Shown here in pieces: positions 44,719-56,413 of a DNA stretch of 64,000 nucleotides. The notes beneath the pieces are model-generated. The model searched no databases and was not told the DNA's origin. It worked only from the letters and a program-made list of their open reading frames with translations. The stretch covers positions 868,001 through 932,000 of the forward strand of contig OY253649.1 in NCBI GenBank assembly GCA_958009055.1, written 5' to 3'. The stretch is from Choricystis sp. odSpoLacu1 (lineage: Eukaryota; Chlorophyta; Trebouxiophyceae). Each line of letters opens with the position of its first letter. Within the stretch, counting starts at the first letter, position 1. Made by a program: the position numbers and the translations under genes.

Positions 44719-46839
44719 ATGGCCACCGTCAAACGACCCAAGCTGGACCTCAAGTCTCCCATCCCGTCCGACATCGAAATCGCGCAGGCCGCGACGCCGC
44801 TGCCAATCGCGTCGATCGCCGACCAGCTGGTGCTGGCGCCCGACGACTACAACCAGTACGGGCCGACGGCGGCCAAGGTGTGTGTGTGTGTGTGGGGGGG
44901 TGATTGATGAGGCAGGAAGAGGAGGAGGAGGAGAGAGAGAGAGGAGAGGGGGACCAACCAAACCTCCCACACCAGGTCAAACTCTCCGTCCTGGACCGCC
45001 TCAAGGACGCGCCCTCCGGCAAGTACGTCGTCGTAGCCGGCATCACCCCCACCCCGCTGGGTGAAGGAAAGTCCACGACGACTGTGGGTGCGTGCCAGGC
45101 GCTCGGCGCGCACCGCGGGCGGCGCGTCGTCACGACTGTGCGCCAACCGAGCCAGGGGCCCACGTTTGGCATCAAGGGCGGGGCGGCGGGGGGGGGCTAC
45201 TCCCAGATCATCCCCATGGAGGAGCTGAACCTGGTAAGTGATGAGAGGGTGAGGGCCGGGGCGTTGTGTGGGAGCGAAGAGACAACAGGCGCGCCGAAAG
45301 CGTCGAGCGCCGGCACCCACCCGCCCACCCCCTTGTCACCCACCCCAGCACCTCACCGGCGACATTCACGCCATCACCGCCGCCAACAACCTGCTGGCCG
45401 CCGCCCTGGATGTGCGCATGTTCCATGAATCCACTCAATCAGACGCCGCCCTGTTCAACCGGCTGTGCCCCCCCGACAAGGATGGCGCCCGCGCCTTTGC
45501 CCCCGTCATGCGGCGCCGCCTGGTCAAGCTGGGCATCGACAAGGCCGACCCCGACACCCTGACCGATGCTGAGAAGGCCGCCTTTGCCCGCCTCGACATC
45601 GACCCCGACACCATCACCTGGCGCCGCGTGCTGGACGTGAACGACCGGTTTTTGAGGGCGGTCACCGTCGGCCAGGGCGCGGCCGAAAAGGGCCGCGCCC
45701 GGGCGACCGGGTTTGACATTTCTGTGGCTTCGGAGATCATGGCCGTGCTCGCGCTCACGACGGGGCTGCGCGACATGCGGGAGCGGCTGGGCGCGATGGT
45801 GGTCGCGTCCTCGAAAGCGGGCGCCGCGGTCACCGCCGACGACCTGGGCGTGGGCGGCGCCCTGGCCGTGCTGATGAAGGACGCGATCCAGCCCACGCTG
45901 ATGCAGACGCTGGAAGCGACGCCCGTGCTCGTGCACGCGGGACCCTTTGCCAACATTGCCCACGGCAACTCGTCCGTGCTGGCGGACGCGATTGGGCTCA
46001 AACTGGTGGGCGCCGACGGCTTTGTCGTCACAGAGGCAGGCTTCGGGGCCGACATCGGCCTCGAAAAGTTCTGCAACTTGAAGTGCCGCGCGTCGGGCCT
46101 CACCCCGGACGCCGCCGTCATCGTCGCCACCGTGCGCGCCCTCAAAATGCATGGCGGGGGGCCCGCCGTCGTGGCCGGCAAACCGCTGGACGCGGCATAC
46201 CGCGCCGAAAACGTGGCCCTCGTCACTGCCGGCTGCGCCAACCTCGCGCGCCACATCGAGAACACGGCCGCCTTTGGCATCCCCTGCGTCGTCGCCATCA
46301 ACAAGTTTGCCACCGACACCGACGCCGAGCTGGCTGCCGTGCGGGAGGCCGCCCTGGCGGCGGGCGCGACCGCGGCCGTCGTGTGCGACCACCACGCGCG
46401 CGGCGGCGCGGGCGCGGCCGACCTGGCGGACGCTATCATTGCCGCCACGGCCGGCCCCAAGCCCGACTTCAAGTACACGTACGACGTCAACCTGCCCATC
46501 AAAGCCAAGATCGAGGCGTTGGCGACCAAGATTTATCGGGCCGCGGGTGTCGAGCTGTCCCCCGAAGCTGAAGCGACGGCCGCCCGGTTGGAAGGTCTCG
46601 GCCTGGGCCACCTGCCCATCTGCATGGCCAAGACGCAGTACTCGTTTTCGGCTGATCCGGCGGCCAAGGGCGCGCCGACCGGGTTTTTGATTCCGGTGCA
46701 TGACCTGAGGCCGAGTGCTGGGGCCGGCTTTATTGTTGCTCTCGTGGGTGACATGCCCACCATGCCCGGCCTGCCCACGCGGCCGTGCTTCTACGACATC
46801 GACATCGATGAGGACGGCAAGATTGTGGGGCTGTCGTGA
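44719..46839 (+). CDS. Formate-tetrahydrofolate ligase (10-formyl-THF synthetase)
   Basis: Three exons (44719-44877, 44976-45233, 45349-46839) give 635 aa, the size of monofunctional plant and bacterial enzymes rather than the trifunctional C1-THF synthase. It makes 10-formyl-THF from formate, THF and ATP. The nucleotide loop is [21 protein letters not shown], followed by [20 protein letters not shown] and [20 protein letters not shown] across the second splice site. [14 protein letters not shown] and [19 protein letters not shown] are further hallmarks. No organelle leader is evident, so a cytosolic enzyme is likely. It is divergent from the TPR gene (145 bp), with a T14 run in the spacer. 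Confidence 0.97.
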
Positions 46840-46905
46840 GATGGTGCGCGGGAGAGAGAGAGGGTGTAAACAAGTCTCGTGTGAGTTTAAAACCAGTCTG
46901 CAAAA

Positions 46906-47472
46906 ATGGTTTTCGTTCCCATTCGCGCCCCCCGCTCCCCGCTGGCCCGTCCCGCCCCAGTCGTGCCGTGCTGCCGCCCCACGAAACGAAGCACGCACAC
47001 CCTCACCGTTGCCAGCGCGCGGCCACGTCGGACCGACGTGGCCACCCGGTTTTACGAGGCCGCGTGGTCGCGCCCTGACGGCGCAACGCTGCTAACTGAT
47101 TTGGTGGCAGTTGACCACGTGCAACGCGATGCAGTGTGGCAGGCTGGCGTGGAGAGTGTTGGGCGGGATCGCCTGGCCAAGGGGATGAGGCACATGAGGC
47201 GTGTTTATCCCGACCTAGCTTTCACCGTGGACCGCGTCGCTGAAAGCGACGATGGATCCGTGTTTGTGCAGTGGACGTTCACCGGCACGTTTGAAGGGCG
47301 TGCCGACACCGGCTCCGGCGTCACCGTGTTCACGTTTGATGGTGAACGCATCGCAAAATCGACTGTCTATCTCACCGCTCTGCCGGCAGAGGTGGACCTG
47401 GCGGAACGCAGCGCGCGCAGTGGCGGCCCCGTGCGGCAGGGTGTGCTGCTGCAGGGACGGCAGGAGAGCTAG
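46906..47472 (+). CDS. SnoaL-like (NTF2-fold) protein, possibly plastid-targeted
   Basis: Single exon of 188 aa, beginning only 66 bp after the FTHFS stop on the same strand. The first about 43 residues are rich in Arg, Pro, Ser and Thr (MVFVPIRAPRSPLARPAPVV) and look like a leader. The rest fits the SnoaL/ester cyclase type of NTF2 fold: VATRFYEAAWS, GRDRLAKGMRHMRRVYPDLAFTVDRVAE, VFVQWTFTGTFEG and GVTVFTFDGERIA. Plant and algal homologues are unassigned plastid or cytosolic proteins, so no substrate can be named. The short gap suggests overlapping transcription units, with the FTHFS 3' UTR partly in this promoter. Confidence 0.8.
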   Translation: MVFVPIRAPRSPLARPAPVVPCCRPTKRSTHTLTVASARPRRTDVATRFYEAAWSRPDGATLLTDLVAVDHVQRDAVWQAGVESVGRDRLAKGMRHMRRVYPDLAFTVDRVAESDDGSVFVQWTFTGTFEGRADTGSGVTVFTFDGERIAKSTVYLTALPAEVDLAERSARSGGPVRQGVLLQGRQES

Positions 47473-47573
47473 TTCTTTGTGTGTGGGGGGCGCAGCGTTT
47501 TTTTTGTTTGTTACTCTAGCGGAGACACGCGTTTTCTCTCTTTTCTCCCTCTCTCCATCCTATAATCACTCCT

Positions 47574-50551
47574 TCACCCCAGCAGATCGGCAAACGGATC
47601 CCCGGCAGGCTTGTGCGCCGGCGGGGCGGCCGCGGCGGGCGACGACGCAAAAGGGTCGACACCACCACCGCCGTCGCCACCACCACCACCGCCGTCGCCA
47701 CCACCACCACCGCCGTCGCCACCACCACCACCGCTCAGCAGGTCGTGGCCCGGGGCCACGCCCGCCCCCAGCGGGGACGTGTGGGTGGCGCCCCCAAACT
47801 GGGTGTACGCGGGCGACGCGGGGGCGCCGTACAGGGCGTTCAGGTCCAGGGGGGGCGGCGCAGGGCGGCTGCCCGCGGCCACCGCCGGCGGCGGCGCGGG
47901 CGCTGCCAGCTCGGCCAGGCCGCCCAACAGGTCGGCGTGGGGTGCAGCAGTGGCGGGCGATGCAGCAGCAGCAGCCGCGGGTTTGTTGGGCGAGCGGCGC
48001 AGGCCGGCGGGGCTGGGGCCCGCGCTGCCGCCGCCGGCGCTGCCAAAGAGCGACGCGGCCAGCCGCGCGCGTGTCGGGTCCACCGTCGGCGACGCCGCGG
48101 ATGGGGGGCGAGGCGAGGGCGTGGTCTGGTGAGTGACAGTGGACGCTGCTGGGGAGGACGCGGTGGCGAGCGACGCCGCCTGCGGCGCGCGCTGCGGCAG
48201 TGGTGGCGGCGCGGGCCCCCACCGCCGCGCGCTGCTGACAGGGCGCACCGTCAGCTCCGGCTCGACAGGCGCGGCTGGAGCAGCGGCAGGTGCAGCCACC
48301 ACCGGCGCAGCGGGCACGGGGACGCCGCCCACCGCGGCAAACACGTCGTCCAGCGGCGACGGAGGTGCGACCGCAGCGGGCGCAGCGGCTTCGGCCGCCA
48401 CCATCGGCGCCCCCAGCGACATCGGCGCCGCGTACGCCTCAAACCGCAGGCCGCACCCGGGAGCGCGCACCACGTCCTCTGCGTCGCCCCCGCCCGCGGC
48501 GCGGGCGGCGGCCGCCGCGCGTGCGGCGTCAAACGGCGCCGCGCCCGCCGCGAGTGCAGCACCAACAACAGCATCCACAAACGACGTGTCCAGCGAGGCT
48601 GCGCCGTCATCACACCCGCCCAGCGCAGCAGCAGCCACCCCCCCAGCATCCAGCAGGGCCATCGCTTCAGCCGCGCGGGCGGCGAGGGCGACATCGCGCG
48701 CGCGGGAGGCGTCTCGCAGCACGGCCGCCGTGGCAGGCGGCACGCCCCCCCCACTCCGCGCCGCCAGCTTGGCCAGCGCGGTCACCAGCACTGCGCGCGC
48801 GTCTGGGTCGGCGGCGGGGCCGCCCCGGCAGGCGACGGCCGCGAGGGCGGCCGCCACGTCAGCCGCGGACGCGCGCCCCGCGCGCCCGCCAAACTCGCCC
48901 AGCACCCACGCCGCCGCCGTCAGGCGGGGCACGCTGACGGCTGCGCCCTCCGTGGTGAGCAGTTTGACCGCAGCATCCACCGCGGACGCGCGCAGGGCGG
49001 CGTCTGCAGCGGGGTCTGCGCCGCCCGACCCGCCGTCGCCGACGAGCCGTGCCACACTCTGCGCCAGTTCGGGGGGCACCGCGTCCCCGCCCGCCTCAAA
49101 TACGCGGTCCATGGTGGTCACATACCAGGCGGGGGAGGGCGCGTACCTCTCCCCCAGGTCGCGCACGCGCAACGCGACGGCAGCGCGCTGCGCGTCGTCG
49201 GGGGACGAGGCCGCAAAGTCGACCAGGCGGTCGACAATAACGTCGATGTTGGCCGGGGTGGCCATCAAGGAGAGCAAGTCCAGGGTGCGGCCGCGCAGGG
49301 AGTCGTCGCCGTCTTCCAGGCAATCGACCACCGCGAGTTGGGCAGCATCGCTCACAGGGGCGCCCCCCCGCACGAGGGCGGCGAGCGCGCCCACACCCAC
49401 GTAGCGCACGTTGCGGGAGGGAGACGCCAGGAAGCCAGTCACGACGTCGGAGGCGGCGGAGAGGAGGGAGGGGTCGGGCGAGATGCAGGCCGCAACGTGC
49501 ACACACTCTGCCGCGACGGCATACCCCGCCGCGTGCCCCGCGGCCACGCCGCGGGACATGGCGTCCCCCACGACAGCGTGCATGTGGCCGGACGCGATGG
49601 CGTCCCCGGTGCCGAGGCAAGCAAGCAGCTTGAGCAGGCGCACTTGAATGAAAGGTGCGGGGACGCGGTGGTATTCATAACTTTTCGGCAACCGCCCGCC
49701 GGCCACCTGTTTCAGGATGGACACCAGGGACGGCGCCAGCGAGCGCAGAGGGGCAGGATCGGCGCGCGCCAACTCTTCCAGGCCGGGTAACGCGGCCGCC
49801 ATGACGGACGGGTCCTTGTCGCACAGCGCGGACCGCAGGTAGCCCAGCGCATCGCTGCGCGAAAGCGCGCCGTTGCCACTCGGATCCAGCTGGATGAAGC
49901 GGTGCAGCGCGAGCACCGCCTTTTTGCGCACCAGTTCGCGGGGGTGGGTGAGCAGTGTGGTGACGGCGGGGAGGACGGCAGACACGGTGTCTGGCCCTAC
50001 GACGCGCGCGGCGGCAGTCAGCGCGGCGGCCGCCACCAGCACATTGTCAGACGCCAGGTCGCGGGCCAGCGTGTTGACGAGGAGGATGGTGAGGTCGGAT
50101 GTGTGGTCCAGGAAGAGAGTGGAGGCGAGGTAGGCGGCCTGTGGTGTGGGGGTGGAGGGTGGTGGTGAGGCCGCGCGGCGCGCGCATCGTTGTGATGGGG
50201 CGAGAGCGCCTTTTCTCTCGCTCCAAACACCTCTCCTCCTCCCTCCCTCCCTTCACGCACCTTCTTGGTCGCCAGGTTGACCTCGGAGCACGCCTGCAGC
50301 GCGCGCACGTGCCCCCACGCTGCGCCGCGCCCGCCCAACATGTCAACGTACAGAAGGCGCACGAGCGCTTCCTTGAGCGAGCGTGCATCCAGCCGCCCCT
50401 CCTTCAGGCGGGCTTTGAGAGCCACCGTCTCGGACGCCAGGATGGCGTCCTCCTCGGCCTTGGACTTGCACTCGCCGACGGCGCGCATCAGCGCGTCGAA
50501 CTCGCGCGAGTGTGCGCGCTCCACGCGCTTGACCACGCCCGCCAGCTGCAT
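47574..50551 (-). CDS. AP-4 complex subunit epsilon
   Basis: Two exons (50551-50261, 50138-47574) give 951 aa. AP-4 is a clathrin-independent adaptor at the trans-Golgi network. The trunk is an adaptin HEAT solenoid: LVRLLYVDMLGG, then LASTLFLDHTSDLTILLVNTL across the splice, RELVRKKAVLALHRF, ALCDKDPSVMAAALPGLEEL and PFIQVRLLKLLACLGTG. The last fits AP-4 epsilon better than AP-1 gamma or AP-2 alpha. The C-terminal about 250 residues are Ala/Pro-rich, with a GGGGGGD unit repeated three times (21-bp DNA repeat at about 47665-47740) and two DPF motifs (VDPFASS, GDPFADLLG at the very end). I see no clear ear domain, so accessory binding may rely on these motifs. Confidence 0.9.
47665..47740. repeat. 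21-bp tandem repeat encoding Gly6-Asp
   Basis: The unit CCACCACCACCACCGCCGTCG occurs about three times in tandem inside the AP-4 epsilon frame. On the coding strand it gives GGGGGGD repeats. Its period is a multiple of three, so copy-number changes keep the frame. Confidence 0.85.
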
Positions 50552-50704
50552 TGGGATGCGGTGTGGGGGGAGTATGGTTGGATGAGGGAGGCGTGCGCTT
50601 GTTTTGAGACACCGAGACGGAGGCGCGGAAGCGCGCGCCTGCGTTTTGTGAATGGGGCCGACCCTCACTTTCACCCTGTTTTTTTTCTTTCGTTGGCTGA
50701 ACAA

Positions 50705-51655
50705 ATGCGTGTCGCCCCGCCCTTGCACGCCGCCCCCACCGGGGGCGCCCCCCCGCCCCGCGCCACACCCGCCCGCGTCAACGGCGCTCCCTCCCCCCTG
50801 CCTGGCGCGCCCGGCGCGCGCACGCCCGCCGCGGCCAACGAGAGGCGCCGCCTATTCAACGACATTGCGCCCGTGTATGATGATGTGAGTGTTTGGTGAA
50901 TGTGTCTGTGTGAAGGAAAGGCACGCGGGGCGCGTTGCCTGTCCCCATTCGCCGACGCGGCGCCCACTCGCACCGACCCTCCTCCACCCCAGCTCAACGA
51001 CCGCCTCTCCCTCGGCCTGCACCGCGTCTGGAAGCGCATGGCCGTGAAATGGGCGTCCCCCCCCCCGGGAGGCGCCGCCCTGGACGTGGCCTGTGGCACG
51101 GGTGACGTCGCGCGCCTGCTGGCCGTGCGCGTCGGCCCGGGCGGCACCGTCGTCGGCCTCGACTTTGCGCCCGACATGCTGGCAGCCGCCGAAGCAGTCA
51201 CCAGGGATGCGCACGCCTCCTCCTATGCCGCCCCCATTCAGTGGATCGTCGGCGACGCGGCCTCGCTCCCGTTTGATGACGCGTCGTTTGACTCCCTCAC
51301 GATTGCCTACGGCCTGCGCAACGTGGCCTCCCCCGATGCCGCCCTGGCTGAAGCGCACCGCGTGCTGGCCCCGGGCGGCCGGTGCGTCGTGCTGGACTTC
51401 AACAACGCGGCGGCGTCGAATCCAATCGCCGACGCTCTTCAAACCGCCGCTCTCTCCACCTTTGTCGTGCCCGCCGCCCGTGCCGCAGGCCTGGGGCCCG
51501 AGTACGAGTACCTGCGCCCCTCAATCCAGGCGTGGTGGACGGGGGGGGAGCAGGAGGCCGCGGCGCGGAAGGCAGGGTTTGCGAGCGCAGTGTATCATGA
51601 ACTCGCCCTCGGCTTGATGGGGTGCCTGGTGGCGGGCAAGGCGGGGCGGCGGTGA
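50705..51655 (+). CDS. MENG: Demethylphylloquinone methyltransferase (MENG, UbiE-like)
   Basis: Two exons (50705-50884, 50993-51655) give 280 aa. MENG methylates demethylphylloquinone in the plastid, the last step of vitamin K1 synthesis for photosystem I. A leader of about 45 Ala/Pro-rich residues precedes ERRRLFNDIAPVYDD, which joins to LNDRLSLGLHRVWKRMAVKW across the intron, the typical MENG/UbiE start. The SAM-binding motif is ALDVACGTGDVA, followed by VGLDFAPDML, SLPFDDASFDSLTIAYGLRNV and LAPGGRCVVLDFN. EYEYLRPSIQAW is the plant-type C-terminal signature. It is divergent from the AP-4 gene (153 bp). Confidence 0.95.
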
Positions 51656-51944
51656 GAGAAAGGGGAGTGTGTTGTGCTGCTGTGTGTTGTGCTGCTGTGT
51701 GTTGCGCTGTAGTTGCCTTAGTCTGGCGTTTTTGGAGAGAAGGAAAAGAGAGGGTGGAAAGAGAGAGAGAGCAGACAACGCAGCGTCGTTTTTCACACGC
51801 TCGCGCGCTGTGCGCCCCCAGCGCACGCACGCACATACGAAACACACCAGCACACACACTCGCTCACATACACACCCGCACGCGGGCGAGGGCGTGTGGT
51901 CGCCCCGCCACACACACGCTTCACGACCCCCCCGCCATTCAACC

Positions 51945-52699
51945 ATGGGCCGGGACGCGGACGCCGTCAAGCTGTGGTCAAACAAAAAGGAGCAGGAGCA
52001 CCATGACGCGCTGGCAGGTGAGATGGGAGGAGGAGGCAGAGGGGAGGGAGCGGGGCGAGAGCAAGGGATGCGCCCCCCGACACCCACCCACCTTCCCTCC
52101 CCTCAGACCTTTACGCCCTCGTCAAAACCACGGAAAAACTGGAACGCGCCTACGTGCGCGACGCCATCCCCGCCGACGCCTACACCGCCGCTGCCGACAG
52201 GCTGATCGGCCAGTTTCGCACGCTGTGGGAGACGCTGCGCGAGGATGTGCCCGACGTCGCGGCCTTCATGGCCCGCCACGGCGTGCAGTGCCCCCTGGCC
52301 ATCAAACGCTTGATCTACTCGGGCCTGCCCGCGACTGTGGAACATGGCGGGCCTCCCGGCGGGTCGGGGAGGCATGGTGCAGGCGCCCCGGGAGGCAACG
52401 CGGCGGTCGCGGTCGCGGCCGCAGTCCAGGCCTTTATCACGGCCATGGACTCCCTCCGCCTCAACATGGTGGCGGCCGACCAGGTGCACCCTCTGCTGAC
52501 CGAGCTGGCGGGCGCGCTGGCCCGGGTGCCGGGGCTGGCCCCCGACTGGGGCGGGCGCGCCAGAGTGAAAGCGTGGGTGGCGACAGTCCACGGCATGCCG
52601 GCCGCGCGCGAGCTGCCCGCCGACGATGTGAGGCAGCTGTTGTTCGACCTGGAGTCCAGCTACAACGATTTCATGGCCACGCTGAGTGGGGCGGGGTGA
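51945..52699 (+). CDS. VPS28: ESCRT-I subunit VPS28
   Basis: Two exons (51945-52017, 52107-52699) give 221 aa, the normal size. VPS28 links ESCRT-I to ESCRT-II for sorting ubiquitinated membrane proteins into multivesicular bodies. The N-terminal core reads VKLWSNKKEQEHHDALADLY with TTEKLERAYVRDAI, then CPLAIKRL. A Gly/Ala-rich insertion (GGPPGGSGRHGAGAPGG) sits between the two domains. The C-terminal four-helix domain has AITAMDSLRLNMVAADQVHP-like sequence (FITAMDSLRLNMVAADQVHP) and LFDLESSYNDFMATL. A CA- and TC-rich leader of about 150 bases precedes the ATG. Confidence 0.95.
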
Positions 52700-52918
52700 G
52701 AGAGAGGGAGTGTGTTTGTTTTTACTGGAGTCAGGCAAAACCCCGCACGTTTTTCTTTTGTTTTGCATCACTCTCAATCACTTGGAAAAAACAGCCGCGC
52801 CACGAGAGGCGCTTCTATGCATGTGTTCTGGAACAAGTCGTGTTCTCTGATGTGTGTACTTTCTTTTCCTCCCCTCGCTTTCTCTTTCTCTCTCTGTTCA
52901 AGAAGCAAAGTCAAGCTT

Positions 52919-55900
52919 TTACTTTGCTTTCAGCAGCTCGTCCCACGCCCGCGTGCGCTCACCGCCGCCCCCGGCACTGGCCACGATAGCCACCGGCACG
53001 GCTGGCGGCGTGGTCCCGCGGGCGCCGGCACCCGCCACCGCTGACGCGGCGGGTTTGGCGGGGGGGGGTGCACTGACGATGGTCACGGCCGCGTCGCTCG
53101 GCTGGGGCGGCGGCGGGGGCGCGGGCTCGGCGGCCACCAGGCCCGCCAGCTCGCCCGTCACGGAGGCTTTGGACATGGCGAACACGCGGGCGGCGCGTTC
53201 CAGCGGTGCGGCGGCGGCGCCCCCTCCCCCCGACGATGCGCCGCGCGCAGACGCGGCGCCCGCGGCGCCACCCGATACGGTGCCGCCCGCCGACGTGGAC
53301 GCGCCGGCGGGGGCGCCCGACGCGGCGGCCACCGCCAGGGACGTCACCAGCTCGGTGATGGGGGGGGGCGCGCCACCGCCAGACACGGCGGGCGCGTAGT
53401 CATTGTCATCGTCCATCGCGCTGGCGGCGGCCTCGCCGCCCGCCCCGGTGGAGGCGGCGCCATCGGTGGTGGCGGGGCGGGCGGCTTCAGCCAGCAGGGC
53501 GGTGCGGTCGCCGCCCGCCGGGGCGGGCGGGGGCGGTGGGGGCGCGTTGTCGGCCGTGGCAGCAGCCACAGACGCCAGCGTGGTCCCCACCTCGCCGTAC
53601 TCTGCCTTGAGCGCCAGCGGGGGCGGCACGGGCGCCGCCCCCGCGCGGGGCGTTCCCGCCGCCCACGTCGCCGCATCGATGACGGACGGCGCAGGGGACG
53701 GCCCCAGCAGCGCGGCCGCCGCGTCCGCCAGCCCCGCCAACGCCATGCCGGAAGAGCCGCCCCCGCCACGCGCATTGGGGCGGGTGGGGGTGCCGTTGGC
53801 CGAACCGCTGCCGCGCGCGGCTGCGCGCGCGGCGCGGCGCGCGGCTTTCTCCGCGGACAGGCGTGCCGATTTGGGGGCCATGTCGTCATCGATCTGTTGG
53901 TGGAACTCGCGCTTACGGCGCTGGCCTGAACGTGACTTTTTGCCGTAGGCGGGGTACGCGGACGACGGCTGAGGCGGTGGCGGCGCCGCCAGCACAACGC
54001 CCGGCGGCAGCTGCCCCGCCGCCTGCAGCTGGTGCAGGGCGGCCAGCACGCCCAGCGGTTCGTGCGGCGGCGCAGCGCGCTGGGGCGGCGGCGGCGGCGC
54101 GCGGTGGGGGGCGACGGGCGCGGTGCAGGGGTAGTAGGTGGAGGCCGACGTTGGCGCGGGCGGCGGCGGCGGCGGCGCGCGCGGCGCTACCGCGGGCCGC
54201 ACCGCCGCCGCGTTGGCGTTGGCCAGGGCGGTGGCGAGGGCGGAGGCGGCGGAGCCGCCGCCTTCAGCCACCGCGCGCAGGCGGCCAAGCAACGACGAGG
54301 CTTGGGCACCCACCGCGCAGCTGACGATGACCGCGCGCTCAAGGTGGTGCATCAGCCCCGCCACGGTGGACGTGCCGGGGGCGAGGCGGGGTTGGGCCCG
54401 CATCCAGGCGAGCAGGGCGACTGACTCGGAGGGGACGGGGGCAGCGTGGGCGGTGGCCGGCGCGGGTCGCGCGGGCGCGAGTGCTGCTGCCACCCGTGCA
54501 TCCACGTGGGGCGGCAGCCGCCCCGCAGCCGCGTGCGCGGCGCGCAGGCGGGCGGCCGCCGCAACGCGCGCGTCGTCGCGGGTGGCGTCGCCGGTGGCGG
54601 CGGCCGCAGCCACCGCAGGCGACACGCCGCGCGCAGCGGCTTCGGCTTGCAGCGCCACCGCCCGTTTGGCAGCCGCCGCCAACGCCGCCACCAACTCAGG
54701 CTGGTCCCTCAACTTGGACCCGGGGGCCGCCAGCTGGGGCAGCAGCTGCTGGGTGAGCAGGGAGGCAGCGGCGGGGGAGGCCGCGAGAACGGCTGGCAAG
54801 CGGGAGAGCGCGGCCGCGAGTGCCGACCTCAGCACGGGCAGCGGGTCGGCGCCATCGGCCAGGGGGGGCGCCCCCGGGTCCAGGCGGGACACCAGGTCGC
54901 GCACCAGGGTGGTGACGCCCTCGCGCGCCGCGACCGCGGCGCCCGCGCCCCCAACAGGGGCGGCGACCGCGGCCAGCGTGGCGGCGAGGCGGGCGGCGGC
55001 GTCGCTGGCGGCCGCGGTGTCGGCCGCTGGTTGGGCCGGCGGCGGGGGGGGGGGGCGGCGGGGCGACGGCTTGGGGCGGCGGCGGAGGAGTAGTGGGCGC
55101 GGCCTGGGGCGGAGGCTCGACCGGGGCAGTGGGCGGCGCGGCGGTCGGCGCGGCCGCCTCCTTCTCCGCTACGGCGACGGTCACGCTGACAGCAAAATTC
55201 GGCAGCGCGGCCGCGAGCGCGCGCGCAGATGTCGCGTCGACCCCGGCCGGCAGCGTGGCCGCCACGCTGGCCCACCCCGCTTCAAACGTGGAGCGCGCCG
55301 CGTCCACAGCGGCTCGCCAGCCGGGGGTCAGGGTCGCGAGCGGGGGGCTGGTGGCCGCGGGCGCGGGCGGCGGGGTGGTGGCCGTCAGGCGGCCGGTGAC
55401 GTCGGTGGCCAGGATGGCGGCTTGCAGGGTGGCTGTTGATGTGGGTGGGTGGGTGGAAAGACAGGTGCGTGAGTTTTGAGTGGGAAGGCCCAGAAGCAAC
55501 GGCGGTGGTGGGGTCGCTTCGTTGTTGTTGTGCCTCGTCTGTGTGCGCGCGCTGCTCTCTTCGTCCCCAATCCACGCACCCTCATCGTCGCCGGGCACGC
55601 GCGCCGCGTCCTCCAGCATCAACCAGGATGTCACGCCCGCGTCTGAGGGGAGGGGAGGGGGCAGAGGTGACGTGGTGAGCACACGCGCGGCACGGGTCTC
55701 TCGCGCTCGTTTTTAAAACCCTTCTGTACGCCGTTCTCCCGCCTCCCGCGCCCCCACGCGGTTTTGCACTGCGTGTCCAGCCACCCCGTGGCCAGCCAAC
55801 CCAAACCACACTCTCACCATCAGCCACGCGCCAGCACCCCGCAGCTGGCGCCGCGCACGCGGCACCAGCAGCAGCGCAGGCGGGGCAGCGCGCGCCGGCG

Positions 55901-56413
55901 CCTGCGAAGGCGGCGCCCCAGCGGCCGGACGCCACCAGGTCCCACGCGGTGGAGCCGGCGGGCGTGCAGGGGAGGCGGAGGGCGGCGAGCTGTGGGAAAA
56001 AAGGAGGGGGCGAATCAGGGGAGGGAGAAACGGCACCGTCGCATGAAGCAAAGCTTTTGCCGTACTCGAAAAAGGGCCTGTGTGCGGGCGAGCCGCCTCA
56101 CATACGGCGTTTCCCACCGCGCCCCCCCTCCCCCGGCAAGCCGAGATGAAGGGTTGGTGCCGCGTTTGGAGGGGGGCGATTCGACAGGGCGAGGGCGGGC
56201 AGTGCGGGGGGCGGGGGCACAGCGCGCGCGCCCCCGCAAAAGGCAAAAAAAGGAAAAACGAGCGCACTTCCCGCCCGCCCGCCCCCACCCGCGTGCGCGC
56301 CCCTCCCTGCCTCCACCTCCCCACGCACGCACCAGCTTGTGGTTGGTCAGCCTCTGCACCAGGGCGGGGGGCGCATCGGCCCGCAGGGTGAGGACGACAG
56401 TCTTCGGGGGCAT
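52919..56413 (-). CDS. Large unknown, Ala/Pro-rich (one frame break)
   Basis: Four exons are proposed: 56413-56333, 55989-55818, 55642-55580 and 55432-52919, with about 942 aa after correcting one frame break. The first exons read MPPKTVVLTLRADAPPALVQ, then a Cys-containing part (RCPACAAAGAACAAPAAGCW) and DAGVTSWLMLEDAARVPGDD. The rest is Ala/Pro/Gly-rich, apparently disordered. It has a basic patch KKSRSGQRRKREFHQQIDDD followed by MAPKSARLSAEKAARRAARA (possible nuclear localisation) and ends RTRAWDELLKAK. At a 12-nt G run (55044-55055) the frame shifts. Eleven bases would give one open frame, and the exon's 2514 nt together with the others is again one base over a multiple of three. I do not recognise a family. 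A chromatin or transcription role is only a guess. Confidence 0.6.
55044..55055. other. G homopolymer (12 nt) at a frame break
   Basis: On the coding strand the frame reads [13 protein letters not shown] and then continues into an Arg-rich shadow frame, while the Ala-rich frame ending at the TGA at 52919 is open from this point on. One base fewer in the run would join them. There is no conserved domain across the run, so this break is less certain than those in PRP22 and coatomer gamma. Confidence 0.65.

Noticed and set aside
46839..46906. FTHFS and SnoaL-like gene as a polycistronic unit
   Set aside because: A 66-bp gap in a eukaryote with monocistronic neighbours is more likely just tight spacing. 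No shared function or trans-splice signal is visible.
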